Shown here: piece by piece, positions 7,654-15,725 of the stretch | Numbering within the stretch: the first letter of the stretch is position 1 | Layout of the letters: the number at the start of each line of letters is the position of its first letter | Assembly: GCA_900468805.1 (NCBI GenBank) | Contig: UEIF01000051.1 | Location: 1 to 39,807, forward strand | Length of the DNA stretch: 39,807 bases | Direction: 5' to 3' | Origin: Hyphomicrobiales bacterium | GTDB lineage: Bacteria > Pseudomonadota > Alphaproteobacteria > Rhizobiales > Rhizobiaceae | The notes under the pieces: generated by a model | Told to the model about the DNA's origin: nothing | Databases searched by the model: none | What the model saw: the letters and a program-made list of their open reading frames with translations, nothing else | Position numbers and translations under genes: made by a program

Positions 7654-8304
7654 ATGACCATTCAACTCTACGGCTTCTGGCGCTCAAACGCGGCTTTTCG
7701 CGTCCGCGTCGCGCTTGCCTTGAAGAAACTGCCTTTCGAGGAAATCGAAATCGATATTCTCTCCGGGCGTCAGTTCGATGCTGCTTATGCCGAAGTGAAC
7801 GCCGAGCATGTCGTGCCCACGCTGGTTCACGATGGCCATCGCGTCTTTCAGTCGTTGGCGATCATGGAATATCTCGACGATATCCATCCGCAGCCCCGTC
7901 TGATGCCCGAGGATGCCAAGGAGAAAGCCTATGCTCGGTCGCTGGCGCTGGTTGCCGTCGCTGATGCCCACCCGCTGATCGTGCCGCGCGTGCGCAAACA
8001 TCTCGGCCAGGCATTCGGCGCAGATGCATCCGCGATCGAGACATGGTGCCGGCATTGGACGACGGAAGGACTTGCGACCTACGAGCGCCTGCTCACCCGG
8101 CGCCCGCCGGCACCGTTTGCGCTCGGAGGGGCCCCCGGCATTGCCGATATCTGCATCGCCGGCCAGATCGTCTTGGCCGATCTCAACACGATTGACCTAT
8201 CGGCCTTTCCGGCCGTGGCGGCTCTCGGGAAGCGCTGTTTCGACCTTCCGGAATTTTCGGAGGCCCATCCGTCTCGGCAGGCCGGCTACTCGAACGCTCA
8301 CTAG
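7654..8304 (+). CDS. Zeta-class glutathione transferase, maleylacetoacetate isomerase-like
   Basis: This 216-residue protein has the thioredoxin-fold N-domain and helical C-domain of glutathione transferases. The N-terminus (LYGFWRSNAAFRVRVALALK) and VVPTLVHDGHRVFQSLAIMEYLDD match maleylacetoacetate isomerases, which isomerise maleylacetoacetate in tyrosine catabolism using glutathione. The active-site stretch reads RSNAAFRVR where bacterial MaiA usually has RSS followed by a small residue, so the second Ser is Asn. No homogentisate or fumarylacetoacetase gene is adjacent, so a different glutathione-dependent substrate is possible. It stands 164 bases after ssuB and may be separately transcribed. 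Confidence 0.83.
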   Translation: MTIQLYGFWRSNAAFRVRVALALKKLPFEEIEIDILSGRQFDAAYAEVNAEHVVPTLVHDGHRVFQSLAIMEYLDDIHPQPRLMPEDAKEKAYARSLALVAVADAHPLIVPRVRKHLGQAFGADASAIETWCRHWTTEGLATYERLLTRRPPAPFALGGAPGIADICIAGQIVLADLNTIDLSAFPAVAALGKRCFDLPEFSEAHPSRQAGYSNAH

Positions 8305-8308
8305 CAAG

Positions 8309-8320
8309 GCGGGCGCCCGC
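8309..8320. repeat. 12-base GC palindrome between convergent genes
   Basis: GCGGGCGCCCGC sits between the stops of the two convergent glutathione-transferase genes, only 15 bases apart. It could help end both transcripts, but it has no loop spacing and no uridine tract, so this is a weak call. Confidence 0.25.
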
Positions 8321-9003
8321 TATTCCTGCGGCCGGAACTCGTCCGGCAGATTTTCCTTGTAGGGGTAGAACTTGAAATAGGGCAGCGCCTCTTTCAGTGC
8401 TCGGGCGAAGGAGGGGCGTTCCAGCAGGCGGCGGTAATAGGCCTCCAGCCCGGGGCGCTTCTCCGTGAAGGGCACCAGCGTGCGGGCGTAGAAGAGCGCG
8501 GGGGCGGCGGCGCAGTCGGCCATGGTGAAGGCGTCGCCGGTGATCCAGGCTTTTCCGTCGATCTGCTTTTCCACCATGTCATAGGCGAGGGACAGCATGC
8601 CCCGCGCTTCATTGACGCCATGCGGATCGGCCGCGCCTTCCGGGCGTATCCGGTCGATGACGATTTTCTGCATCGGCACCTGCACATAGAGATCGAAGAA
8701 GCGGTCCCAGAGACGAACCTGCAGGCCGGCATGGGTCTTCTCGGGGACGAGGGATACCGGGCCGGGATAATGCCGGTCCAGATATTCGACGATGACGCTG
8801 GTTTCGGGAACCGTGCTGTCACGGGTCTCGTCGCGCAAAATGGGAATCTTGCCGACCGGCCAGAAGCGCAGGAGATCGGCGCTCGATTGCTCGTCGGCGA
8901 GATCGACGAAGCGATTTTCGAAGGGCGTCCCGTTCTCGTAGAGGGCGATCAGCACCTTGTGGCAGAAGGAGGCAAGCGGATGCTGGTAAAGAACGAGCGC
9001 CAT
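8320..9003 (-). CDS. Glutathione S-transferase family protein
   Basis: This 227-residue protein is a two-domain glutathione transferase. The N-terminal thioredoxin-like domain runs from LVLYQHPLASFCHKVLIALY through VGKIPILRDE to the glutathione gamma-glutamyl contact region SVIVEYLD. The helical domain contains ITGDAFTMADCAAAPALFYA, the conserved N-capping segment of the family. A Ser-x-Cys-His stretch (SFCHKV) lies where the catalytic Ser or Cys is usually found. The substrate is unknown. It is convergent with the zeta-class gene; the two are from different subfamilies, so this is not a recent duplication. Confidence 0.87.
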   Translation of the reverse strand: MALVLYQHPLASFCHKVLIALYENGTPFENRFVDLADEQSSADLLRFWPVGKIPILRDETRDSTVPETSVIVEYLDRHYPGPVSLVPEKTHAGLQVRLWDRFFDLYVQVPMQKIVIDRIRPEGAADPHGVNEARGMLSLAYDMVEKQIDGKAWITGDAFTMADCAAAPALFYARTLVPFTEKRPGLEAYYRRLLERPSFARALKEALPYFKFYPYKENLPDEFRPQE

Positions 9004-9073
9004 GCGTTGACCTTTCCTGAGAAAATCAGGTCAGGACATTAGCAAGGCGCCCGTAAAATGCCAGATGGCACGT

Positions 9074-9895
9074 TCAGCCCGTGTAACGCGCCGTCACCAG
9101 ATGGCCGGGGCTCGGAAGGCCTTCCTGCATGCGCACGTTGATCACCATCATCTCGATGAGCTCGAAACCCGTCGCGGCCAGGCGCTCGCGTATATAGGTC
9201 TCGGTATGGATGAAACGCTGGTGCGGACCGACCATGTAGGAGCGGGTTTCAGCCGGCTCTTCGGGCAGGGTTTCGGAGGAGAAGATGAAGATGCCGCCGG
9301 GATTCATACTCTCGGCTGCGCCGAAAAACAGCGGCTCCAGCGCGCCGAGATAGGGCAGCACGTCGGTGGCGGTGATCAGGTCGAAGGGGTCCTCGTCATT
9401 ATCGTCGAGGAAATCCTCGACCTCGGCGACGAAGAGCGTCTCATAGATTTCCTTCTCGTCGGCGATGACGACCATGTTTTCCGAGATATCGATGCCGATC
9501 ATCTCCTCGCAGAGATCGTTCAGCGCGCTGCCGGTGAGGCCCGTGCCGCAGCCGAGATCGAGCATGCGCTTGAAGGGGCCGAGCTTCAGATCCTGCAGGC
9601 GCTGGCGCACGAGCATCGGCACATGATAGCCGAGCTGCTCTACAAGCACATCTTCGAAGACTTCGGCATGCTGATCGAAGAGAGTTTCCACATAAGCGTC
9701 CGGCGCTCGAACCGGCGTTTCGCCGCGGCCCATGGAAGCAATGCGGACGGCCGCGCCGCCGTGATCGTCGGGATCGATTGCCAGGACTTCCTGATAAGCC
9801 TCGACGGCCGCATCGATATCACCGGCTTTTTCAAGCTCGAGAGCGCGGTTATAGGCTTCCGCGAGAGCGTCTTCGTCGATCTTCTTTTTGTTCAT
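9074..9895 (-). CDS. TPR-containing SAM-dependent methyltransferase
   Basis: This 273-residue protein begins with a single TPR-like helical pair (AYNRALELEKAGDIDAAVEA, about residues 10-30) and continues as a class I methyltransferase. The SAM-binding glycine motif is MLDLGCGTGLTG, followed by an acidic end of strand 2 (IGIDISENM) and LITATDVLPYLG as motif IV-like segment. This architecture is the predicted TPR-methyltransferase group of alphaproteobacteria, whose substrate is not established. The frame is open 10 codons upstream to another ATG at 9925; 9895 was chosen because the charged MNKKK start fits the TPR helix, but neither start has a strong ribosome-binding site. Confidence 0.82.
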   Translation of the reverse strand: MNKKKIDEDALAEAYNRALELEKAGDIDAAVEAYQEVLAIDPDDHGGAAVRIASMGRGETPVRAPDAYVETLFDQHAEVFEDVLVEQLGYHVPMLVRQRLQDLKLGPFKRMLDLGCGTGLTGSALNDLCEEMIGIDISENMVVIADEKEIYETLFVAEVEDFLDDNDEDPFDLITATDVLPYLGALEPLFFGAAESMNPGGIFIFSSETLPEEPAETRSYMVGPHQRFIHTETYIRERLAATGFELIEMMVINVRMQEGLPSPGHLVTARYTG

Positions 9896-9938
9896 GCGGG
9901 CGTTGTAGAGCCCACAGCTTACCATCGCAACTGCAATT

Positions 9939-10205
9939 TCAGTGCAGTATGAATTCGCCCTTAAGGGAGCGCCATTCCGTTGCTGAAATGAGCCTGCGGT
10001 GGATATAGCGCACCGAATGCAGCGGTCCGTCCAGCTTTTCCTGCCAGAACTTCAGGAAACCACGCATTTCCGGAAAGTCCGGGGCGAGGTCGTAGTCCTG
10101 CCAGACATAGGTCTGGAGAAAGGCTGGGTGATCCGGCATGTGATAGAGGATCTGTGCCGTTGTCAGCCCGTAACCCTTAAGCTGCTTTTCCATGTCCTTG
10201 TGCAT
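9939..10205 (-). CDS. Usg family protein
   Basis: This 88-residue protein matches the small Usg family of alphaproteobacteria, named from an open reading frame next to the Caulobacter trp genes and still without a firm function. Visible family features are LTTAQILYHMPDHPAFLQTY, the WQDYDLAPDFPEM segment and FLKFWQEKLDGPLHSVRY. No trp gene is nearby here, so the location gives no support for a role in tryptophan synthesis. The start at 10205 is preceded by AGCGAG; an internal Met five residues in is too close to its possible ribosome-binding site. Confidence 0.85.
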   Translation of the reverse strand: MHKDMEKQLKGYGLTTAQILYHMPDHPAFLQTYVWQDYDLAPDFPEMRGFLKFWQEKLDGPLHSVRYIHRRLISATEWRSLKGEFILH

Positions 10206-10330
10206 GTTGTCTCGCTTCTTCTTGTTCCCACTCAGCGCTCATTAACGCAGTATGATATGAGATCACGCCGTGGTTAACGGAAGCTTGACAGATACCGAAT
10301 AGAAGAGCTATTTATTTTTGATTTCAATGA

Positions 10331-10362
10331 CTTGGCAGCAGGAATGGGAGAGTGCTGCCAAG
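10331..10362 (-). terminator. Stem-loop after the amino-acid permease genes
   Basis: CTTGGCAGCA and TGCTGCCAAG form a perfect 10-bp stem with a 12-base loop, six bases beyond the permease stop on the minus strand. There is no uridine run after it, so it may be an mRNA 3'-end hairpin or a factor-dependent end. Confidence 0.5.
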
Positions 10363-10367
10363 CCTCG

Positions 10368-11198
10368 TCAACGCTTCAGGTGGCGCGTCAGACGGCGTTC
10401 GATCCAGTTCCAGAGGTGGCGCAAGGCTTCCACGATGGAGAGATAGAAGATCGCCGCCCAGAGATAGGTCTGGTAGTCGAAGGTGCGCGAGAAGGCGTAG
10501 CGCGTCTCGCCCATCAGGTCGAGCACGGTGATGATGGCGACGACGGCCGAACCCTTGATGAGCAGGATGATCTCATTGCCATAAGGGCGCAGCGCCACAA
10601 TGAAAGCCTGCGGCAGGACGATCTTGCGGAAGGCGATGGCCTTGTGGATGCCGAGGGCAGCCGCCGCCTCATGCTGGCCGTGGGGCACGCTTTCGATGGC
10701 TCCACGCAGGATTTCCGCCTGATAGGCGGCGGTATTGATGGTCATGGCGAAGACGCCGCAAAACCAGGCATCGCGGAAGAACCACCACAGACCGACCGAT
10801 TCCAGCTGTAGCCGGAACGCGCCGAGGCCGTAATAGACCAGGAAGAGCTGGGCCAGCAGCGGCGTGCCACGGAAGAAATAGATGTAGCCGTAGGCGAGCC
10901 AGTTCAGCACGCGGTTTTTCGACATGCGCGCCATGGCGAGCGGCAGCGACAGGACTGCGCCGCAGACGACGGAAAGGCCCACGATGCTGAGCGTCATCCA
11001 CAGGCCGTGCAGATAGCGCGGCCCATAGCGGGTAAACTTCTCCGGATCCCAGCCATTGATGACGGCGTAGATCAGGAGTGCGGCAAGCAGCGCCCAGAAT
11101 GCCACCAATATATTGCCGGCGAGGCGTGAGGCCGTGACCGGCTTTGCCACCGCGCGGGGTGCCGGCTGCGGGGGAATCAATGTTTCAGCGTAGCTCAT
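10368..11198 (-). CDS. Polar amino-acid ABC transporter permease (HisM-type)
   Basis: This 276-residue inner-membrane protein is one half of a heterodimeric amino-acid channel. It has a 30-residue cytoplasmic N-terminus, about five transmembrane segments, the early family motif FFRGTPLLAQLFLVYYG, and the coupling loop HEAAAALGIHKAIAFRKIVL followed by PQA. These are signatures of the HisM/ArtM/OccM group. Its ATG overlaps the stop of the preceding permease gene by four bases, so translation is coupled. No ATPase gene follows: the next gene downstream is usg. Confidence 0.9.
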   Translation of the reverse strand: MSYAETLIPPQPAPRAVAKPVTASRLAGNILVAFWALLAALLIYAVINGWDPEKFTRYGPRYLHGLWMTLSIVGLSVVCGAVLSLPLAMARMSKNRVLNWLAYGYIYFFRGTPLLAQLFLVYYGLGAFRLQLESVGLWWFFRDAWFCGVFAMTINTAAYQAEILRGAIESVPHGQHEAAAALGIHKAIAFRKIVLPQAFIVALRPYGNEIILLIKGSAVVAIITVLDLMGETRYAFSRTFDYQTYLWAAIFYLSIVEALRHLWNWIERRLTRHLKR

Positions 11199-12001
11199 CG
11201 ACGAACCTCCGAGCGCTTGGCCCAGCGGTCGACATAGACGAGCAGGAAAGACGAAAGGATGGCGAGCGCCAGATAGAGACAGCAGGCAATACCGTAGAAG
11301 AAGAAGGGCTCCTTGGTCACGCGCACTGCGACGCTCGTCTGGCGCAGGATATCCGCAAGGCTGATAATCGACACATAGGACGTATCCTTCAGCAGCACCA
11401 TCCAGAGGTTCGTGAGGCCCGGCAGGGCAATGCGCACGAGTTGGGGCAGAACGATGAGGCGCAGCGTACGACCACGGTGCAGGCCAAGCGCGTCTCCCGC
11501 TTCATACTGCCCTTTGGGAATGGCGCGGAAGGCCGAGAGCAGCACTTCCGAGCAATAGGCGGAAAAGACGACCGACAGCGCGATTACGCCGGCAAGGAAG
11601 GCGTTTATTTCGACCGGCGGACCACTATAGCCGGCGAGATCCAGCAGATACTGGATGAGGATCTGCATGCCGTAATAGATGATGAAGAGCGTCAGAAGCT
11701 CCGGCAGACCGCGGAAGATCGTGGTGTAGACGCCGGCCGCAAGCCGCAGCGATTTTTCTTCCGATTGCTGGCCGAGGGCGACCAGAAAACCGATGACGAG
11801 GCCGATCGGCAGGGTGACGACCGCCACCGAAACGGTGACCTGCAGGCCGAGTGCGATCTCATCGCCCCAGCCGGTATCGCCACAGGCAAGAATCGTCGAC
11901 TGACCTAACCAGGTGAAGATGCCGACGGGTCCGCACAGTGGATCGACGATGTGCACAATCAGGCTCCAGAAGGAGCCAAGCGCGGAAAATAATCCGCCCA
12001 T
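11195..12001 (-). CDS. Polar amino-acid ABC transporter permease (HisQ-type)
   Basis: This 268-residue permease is the partner of the following gene. It has about five or six hydrophobic segments, the motif IFRGLPELLTLFIIYYG and the coupling loop YEAGDALGLHRGRTLRLIVL followed by PQL, typical of HisQ/ArtQ/OccQ. In this family the two permeases bind one ATPase dimer and receive arginine, lysine, histidine or opines from the binding protein. The gene follows the binding protein gene after a terminator-like hairpin, so it is probably transcribed at a lower level. The stop overlaps the next start. Confidence 0.9.
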   Translation of the reverse strand: MGGLFSALGSFWSLIVHIVDPLCGPVGIFTWLGQSTILACGDTGWGDEIALGLQVTVSVAVVTLPIGLVIGFLVALGQQSEEKSLRLAAGVYTTIFRGLPELLTLFIIYYGMQILIQYLLDLAGYSGPPVEINAFLAGVIALSVVFSAYCSEVLLSAFRAIPKGQYEAGDALGLHRGRTLRLIVLPQLVRIALPGLTNLWMVLLKDTSYVSIISLADILRQTSVAVRVTKEPFFFYGIACCLYLALAILSSFLLVYVDRWAKRSEVRR

Positions 12002-12049
12002 GCCAGAATTCCCCTCACGGCTTTTGCCGTTTTGATATTGCCACCTTTG

Positions 12050-12087
12050 TCAAACAAAAATGGCGGAAGAGCAAGCCTTCCGCCATT
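12050..12087 (-). terminator. Terminator or attenuator between binding protein and permeases
   Basis: On the minus strand AATGGCGGAAG pairs perfectly (11 bp) with CTTCCGCCATT around a 7-base loop, followed directly by TTTTTGTTTG. It lies 28 bases after the binding-protein stop and before the permease genes. Partial read-through would give more binding protein than permease, a common design in ABC operons. Confidence 0.82.
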
Positions 12088-12114
12088 ATCTTCATCGGCC
12101 AGATAGCGAATTTA

Positions 12115-12888
12115 TCATTCGCCGTAAACGTCGAAATCGAAGTACTTTTCCTGGATCTTCTTGTACTCGCCGCTGGCGCGGATCGCGGCGATCGCGGTGT
12201 TCAACTTTTCCTTCAGCGGGTCACCCTTGCGGATGGCGATACCGGCGCCGTTGCCGTTGATTTCCTTGTCGACCGGCAGGGTCGTCAGGATCTTGCAGCA
12301 GGAGCCTGCGTCGGACTTGACCCATTCGGAGAGCACGACGACGTCGTCGATGACGGCATCGACGCGGCCGCTGGAAACGTCGAGCTTATATTCGTCAGCC
12401 GTCGGGTAGAGCTTCAGCTCGGTGTCGGCGAGATGCTTCTCGGCGTAGTTGGCATGGGTCGTGGAGGTCTGCGCGCCGATCACCTTGCCCTTGAGGCCGG
12501 CAACATCAGTGATCGTGGAGTCCTTCGGCACGGCGATTGCCGGCGGGGTGTTGTAATACTTGTTGGAGAAGTCGACGAGCTTGAGGCGCTCAGGCGTGAT
12601 CGACATGGAAGAGACGATCATGTCGAACTTCTTGGCGTTCAGAGCCGGGATGATGCCGTCCCAGTCCGTGGACACGAAGGAGCAGTCGGCCTTCATTTCA
12701 GCGCAGAGCGCCTTGGTGATATCGATATCGAAGCCTTGAATGGTGCCACTGGCGTCGACGAATTCGAAGGGCGGATAAGTCGAGTCCGTGCCGATCACAT
12801 ATTTTTCGCCGTCGGCAAGAGCCGCGCCGGCAAAAAGAGACATTGCCGCCATCGAGGCAGCAGCAAGGAGCTTGGTGGAAATGCGCAT
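12115..12888 (-). CDS. Polar amino-acid ABC transporter, periplasmic binding protein
   Basis: This 257-residue protein has a signal peptide (MRISTKLLAAASMAAMSLFA, cleavage near ALA-DG at about 26). The mature part follows HisJ/ArgT closely: YVIGTDSTYPPFEF, the GFDIDITKALCAEM segment, then MIVSSMSITPERLKLVDFSN with the Arg that binds the ligand carboxylate. A basic amino acid (Lys, Arg, Orn or His) or an opine is the likely ligand. The open frame extends 60 codons upstream but the ATG at 12888 starts the signal peptide and has GAGGATCC before it. Two permease genes follow; the ATPase is missing from the window. Confidence 0.9.
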   Translation of the reverse strand: MRISTKLLAAASMAAMSLFAGAALADGEKYVIGTDSTYPPFEFVDASGTIQGFDIDITKALCAEMKADCSFVSTDWDGIIPALNAKKFDMIVSSMSITPERLKLVDFSNKYYNTPPAIAVPKDSTITDVAGLKGKVIGAQTSTTHANYAEKHLADTELKLYPTADEYKLDVSSGRVDAVIDDVVVLSEWVKSDAGSCCKILTTLPVDKEINGNGAGIAIRKGDPLKEKLNTAIAAIRASGEYKKIQEKYFDFDVYGE

Positions 12889-13214
12889 GAGGATCCTCTC
12901 TGTTGGTGGCTCCGGGTCTTTTTGTTTTTCGCCGGAGACCGCACACTTCGACGGTGCCACCACCGTCTTGCGGCGATAATCAAACCTTTTTTCGCAAAAA
13001 TGCAACAGGAATCCCCGAGCAGTTGTGCGCTGCAATCTGCGGCCGTTATGAACGCCGCCCGACTGCAATGTTCAGCTAGGGTTAATCCTGCCTTACCTAG
13101 CTTCCGGAACAAATCGACATTTTGGCGCTTTCGGATTCGGCCGATGCTTAAAATGCCTTGATTGCGGGGCAGTGAGCCCCGGTCGAAGTCAAAACAAGGA
13201 CGAGGAAACCCCTG
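12889..13214. other. Divergent intergenic region, amino-acid binding protein / OmpA-like gene
   Basis: No gene is supported. It contains a possible promoter for the binding protein (12976-13005, minus). A small GGGGC-AGTGA-GCCCC hairpin (13166-13180) lies in the likely leader of the OmpA-like gene, about 35 bases before its start. The GAGGAAA at 13202-13208 is the probable ribosome-binding site of that gene. Confidence 0.5.
12976..13005 (-). promoter_or_regulatory. Possible promoter of the amino-acid ABC operon
   Basis: On the minus strand a TTGCAT element is followed after 18 bases by GATTAT (or after 17 by TGATTA), about 90 bases before the binding-protein start. The region is notably A/T-rich. 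Only a partial match to the consensus, so tentative. Confidence 0.35.
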
Positions 13215-15449
13215 ATGGGCATGAAATCCAGACTGTTTGCCAGTGCGGCCTTTCCGCTGCTTTCCCTTGCCTTTGCGGTGCCGCCGGTGGGCGCTTACGC
13301 CGCAGTGAGCAGCGTGCCGCAGGGCGCAGTTCGCCCCGTTGTCGAAGGAAGCTACGAGGTGGCGCAGGATGCGCCTTCGGAAGAGGAACTTCTGAAAAAG
13401 AAGAAGCAGGAACTGGAGCAGCAACAGCAGCAGGAAGCGCCTGCCGAAAAGCCGCAGCAGAGCGAAGCACCCGCCGAGAGCGCTCCGGAGCAGAAGCCGA
13501 AGCGTCAACGCGAGCCTGAACCGCAGGCAGCACCAGAGGCCCAGGCGCCGGCCGCTGAAGAACCCGCCCGTCCGCGCCAGCGCCAGCGCGAAGCCCAGCC
13601 TGAACAGGCAGCCCCCGATCAGCAGGCGCCCGCCGCCGAGGAACCTCAGCGTCCGCGCCGCCAGAAGCAGGCACAGCCGGAACAGCCGGCCGAACAGCCT
13701 CAAGCAGAGCAGCCCCAGGCCGAACAGCCAGCACGTCAGCGGCCGCGCGACCGCAACAAGCAGAATAGCGAACAGGCCGCACCGGAGGCCCAACAGCCGG
13801 CCGAACAGGCTCCGGCCGCCGGCGAGGCTACCCAGCCCGCCGAAAAGCCGCGCCAGCGCCCGCAGCGCCAGAAGCCTGAAACCACCGAACAACCGGCAGA
13901 GCAGACCACGCAACAGCCTGCCGAGCCGCAGCAGGGCGGCAAGCGTCCGGCCGCCGGCGGCAAGAAGCCCGCGGCCACCGAGCAGCAGGCGGCACCAGCA
14001 GGCGAAGCGCCTGTGCCGGCCGAGAAGCCCGCAGCGGCTGAACAGCCCGCAGGCGAGAAGCCTGCCGCTGAAAAACCTGTTCCGGCGGAGAAGCCGGCGA
14101 CCGCCGAAAAGCCTGCCGCCGGCGTAGCGCCCGCCGATGGCCAGCAGGCCGAGCAACCTGCCGCAGGCCAGCAGCCCGAACAGCCCGCGGTCAACGCACC
14201 CCAGCCGGGCGAACAGCCGGCAGCAGCCGCGCCGCAGCCGGCCGAACAGGCGATCCCTGCACCCGAAAAGGTCACGCCGCAGGAGCTGGACCGCCGCAAG
14301 GAGATCGCTAAGGATCCTGCCAAGAGCAACGAGACCATCGTCCTGCCGGTCGAAAATGGTGCCGCCGTCCTCGACAGCGACAAGGATGCCGATCGCAGCC
14401 AGGGCAGGCAGGGCCGTCGCGACCGCGATCGCCAGCGCGCCGACAGCCGGGATTTCAAGCTGCCAACCTCGGATGCCGAGGCGCAGTCACTCAGCGCCAC
14501 CCAACAGCGTGCGCCGGTGCAGATCGAGGCCATCACGCGTGAAGAAGGCCGGCGCATCGACCGCCGTCCTCAGTTCGCCCAGCCGGATGGCGCGCGTTAT
14601 GGCGAGCGCACGGACGACAGCCGCGTCATCATCCAGTTCGGCAACCGCACCGTGGTACGCAGCGATGACGACCGCCGCTTCCTGCGCGACGGCGAACGGC
14701 CAAGCTATGAAGAGCTTTCGGGCGACCGTTACCGCGAAACGATCATGCGGCCCGAGGGCTATCGCATCGTGACGCTCCGCAACCGCTATGGCGACATCAT
14801 CCAGCGCTCGCGCGTCGATGCCCGCGGCCGGGAAGAGGTGCTCTATTATTCACCTGAGCTCTACGAGGATCCGGATCGCGACTATTTCGAGGATCCGGGT
14901 GCCGACCTGCCGCCGATGCGCCTGCGCGTGCCGCTGAACGACTATATCATCGACACCAGCACCGATCCGGACCGTGACTATTACGAGTTCCTGAGCGAAC
15001 CGCCCGTCGAGCCGGTCGAACGCGTCTATTCGCTGAACGAGGTGAAATATTCCGCCCGTATCCGCGACAAGGTGCGCCGCATCGACCTGGACACGGTGAC
15101 CTTTGCGACGGGCAGTGCGGAAATCCCGATGACGCAGGCCCGCACGCTGCGCAAGGTGGCCGACGCGATCAACGAAGTGCTCGACAAGAACAAGAGCGAG
15201 ACCTTCCTGATCGAAGGCCACACGGATGCGGTGGGTTCTGACCAGAGCAACCTGATCCTCTCCGACCAACGCGCTGAATCGGTCGCCAACGTGCTGACGG
15301 ATGTCTACGGCATTCCGCCAGAAAACCTTGCGACGCAGGGCTATGGCGAGCGCTATCTGAAGGTGAATACGGTCGGACCGAACCAGGAGAACCGGCGCGT
15401 GACCATCAGGCGTGTCACACCGCTGGTGCGGCCGGTGGCGCAGAGGTAA
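13215..15449 (+). CDS. OmpA-family protein with long Ala/Pro/Gln/Glu-rich region
   Basis: This 744-residue cell-envelope protein has a signal peptide (about residues 1-30, ending near AYA). A low-complexity tract follows at roughly 57-352, dominated by Ala, Pro, Gln, Glu and Lys with loose repeats such as EQPQAEQPQAEQP and AEKPAAAEQPAGEKP. A charged middle region (380-600) contains RSQGRQGRRDRDRQR and YEDPDRDYFEDPG. The C-terminal OmpA domain (about 618-740) contains FATGSAEIP, LIEGHTDAVGSDQSN and LSDQRAESV, where the Asp and Arg contact peptidoglycan diaminopimelate. The tract probably spans the periplasm. There is no beta-barrel. A strong terminator follows. An ATG two codons downstream is an alternative start. 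Confidence 0.87.
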   Translation: MGMKSRLFASAAFPLLSLAFAVPPVGAYAAVSSVPQGAVRPVVEGSYEVAQDAPSEEELLKKKKQELEQQQQQEAPAEKPQQSEAPAESAPEQKPKRQREPEPQAAPEAQAPAAEEPARPRQRQREAQPEQAAPDQQAPAAEEPQRPRRQKQAQPEQPAEQPQAEQPQAEQPARQRPRDRNKQNSEQAAPEAQQPAEQAPAAGEATQPAEKPRQRPQRQKPETTEQPAEQTTQQPAEPQQGGKRPAAGGKKPAATEQQAAPAGEAPVPAEKPAAAEQPAGEKPAAEKPVPAEKPATAEKPAAGVAPADGQQAEQPAAGQQPEQPAVNAPQPGEQPAAAAPQPAEQAIPAPEKVTPQELDRRKEIAKDPAKSNETIVLPVENGAAVLDSDKDADRSQGRQGRRDRDRQRADSRDFKLPTSDAEAQSLSATQQRAPVQIEAITREEGRRIDRRPQFAQPDGARYGERTDDSRVIIQFGNRTVVRSDDDRRFLRDGERPSYEELSGDRYRETIMRPEGYRIVTLRNRYGDIIQRSRVDARGREEVLYYSPELYEDPDRDYFEDPGADLPPMRLRVPLNDYIIDTSTDPDRDYYEFLSEPPVEPVERVYSLNEVKYSARIRDKVRRIDLDTVTFATGSAEIPMTQARTLRKVADAINEVLDKNKSETFLIEGHTDAVGSDQSNLILSDQRAESVANVLTDVYGIPPENLATQGYGERYLKVNTVGPNQENRRVTIRRVTPLVRPVAQR

Positions 15450-15472
15450 TTGGTTACCTGTATAATTGAGGA

Positions 15473-15505
15473 GGGCGGGGTCGCGAGACCTCGCCCTTTT
15501 GTTTT
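15473..15505 (+). terminator. Rho-independent terminator of the OmpA-family gene
   Basis: GGGCGGGGTC pairs with GACCTCGCCC (one G-T pair) around GCGA, followed by TTTTGTTTT. It begins 24 bases after the stop. Confidence 0.9.
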
Positions 15506-15534
15506 GTGGATTCGACGGCGCGGCGCGTCTTCCG

Positions 15535-15725
15535 CTTCTCCCCAGCGGGGAGAGTGTGGCCCGAAGGGTCGGATAAGGGGCCGCACAGTAGAACATGTCC
15601 CGTCTTCGCTTCCGCTCAGACGTTCGCTCCTGGCGTCGCTCACCGCCTCATCTGTCCTATCGGACACATCAGCCGGGTCGAGCCGCGGGTCTCCACCCGT
15701 CCTCAGGACCCGCGCTGGGGAGAAG
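15535..15725. repeat. Dispersed intergenic element with 12-bp inverted ends
   Basis: CTTCTCCCCAGC (15535-15546) and GCTGGGGAGAAG (15714-15725) are perfect inverted ends of a 191-base segment. The left end itself folds (CTCCCC-AGC-GGGGAG). The interior has no reading frame of its own that looks real. The CTCCCC/GGGGAG ends and the interior CTCATCTGTCC resemble the intergenic mosaic repeats known from rhizobia. I infer a non-autonomous repeat; there is no transposase. The last codons of mobB are inside it. Confidence 0.65.

Noticed and set aside
12795..14156. Long Leu/Gly/Arg-rich minus-strand frame opposite the OmpA-like gene
   Set aside because: It mirrors the Gln/Ala/Pro codons of the low-complexity tract and has no recognisable domain; a shadow of the real gene.
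13385..14270. Possible CRISPR-like or tandem repeat array
   Set aside because: The repeats are short, irregular and in frame with a coding sequence; no fixed repeat-spacer pattern.
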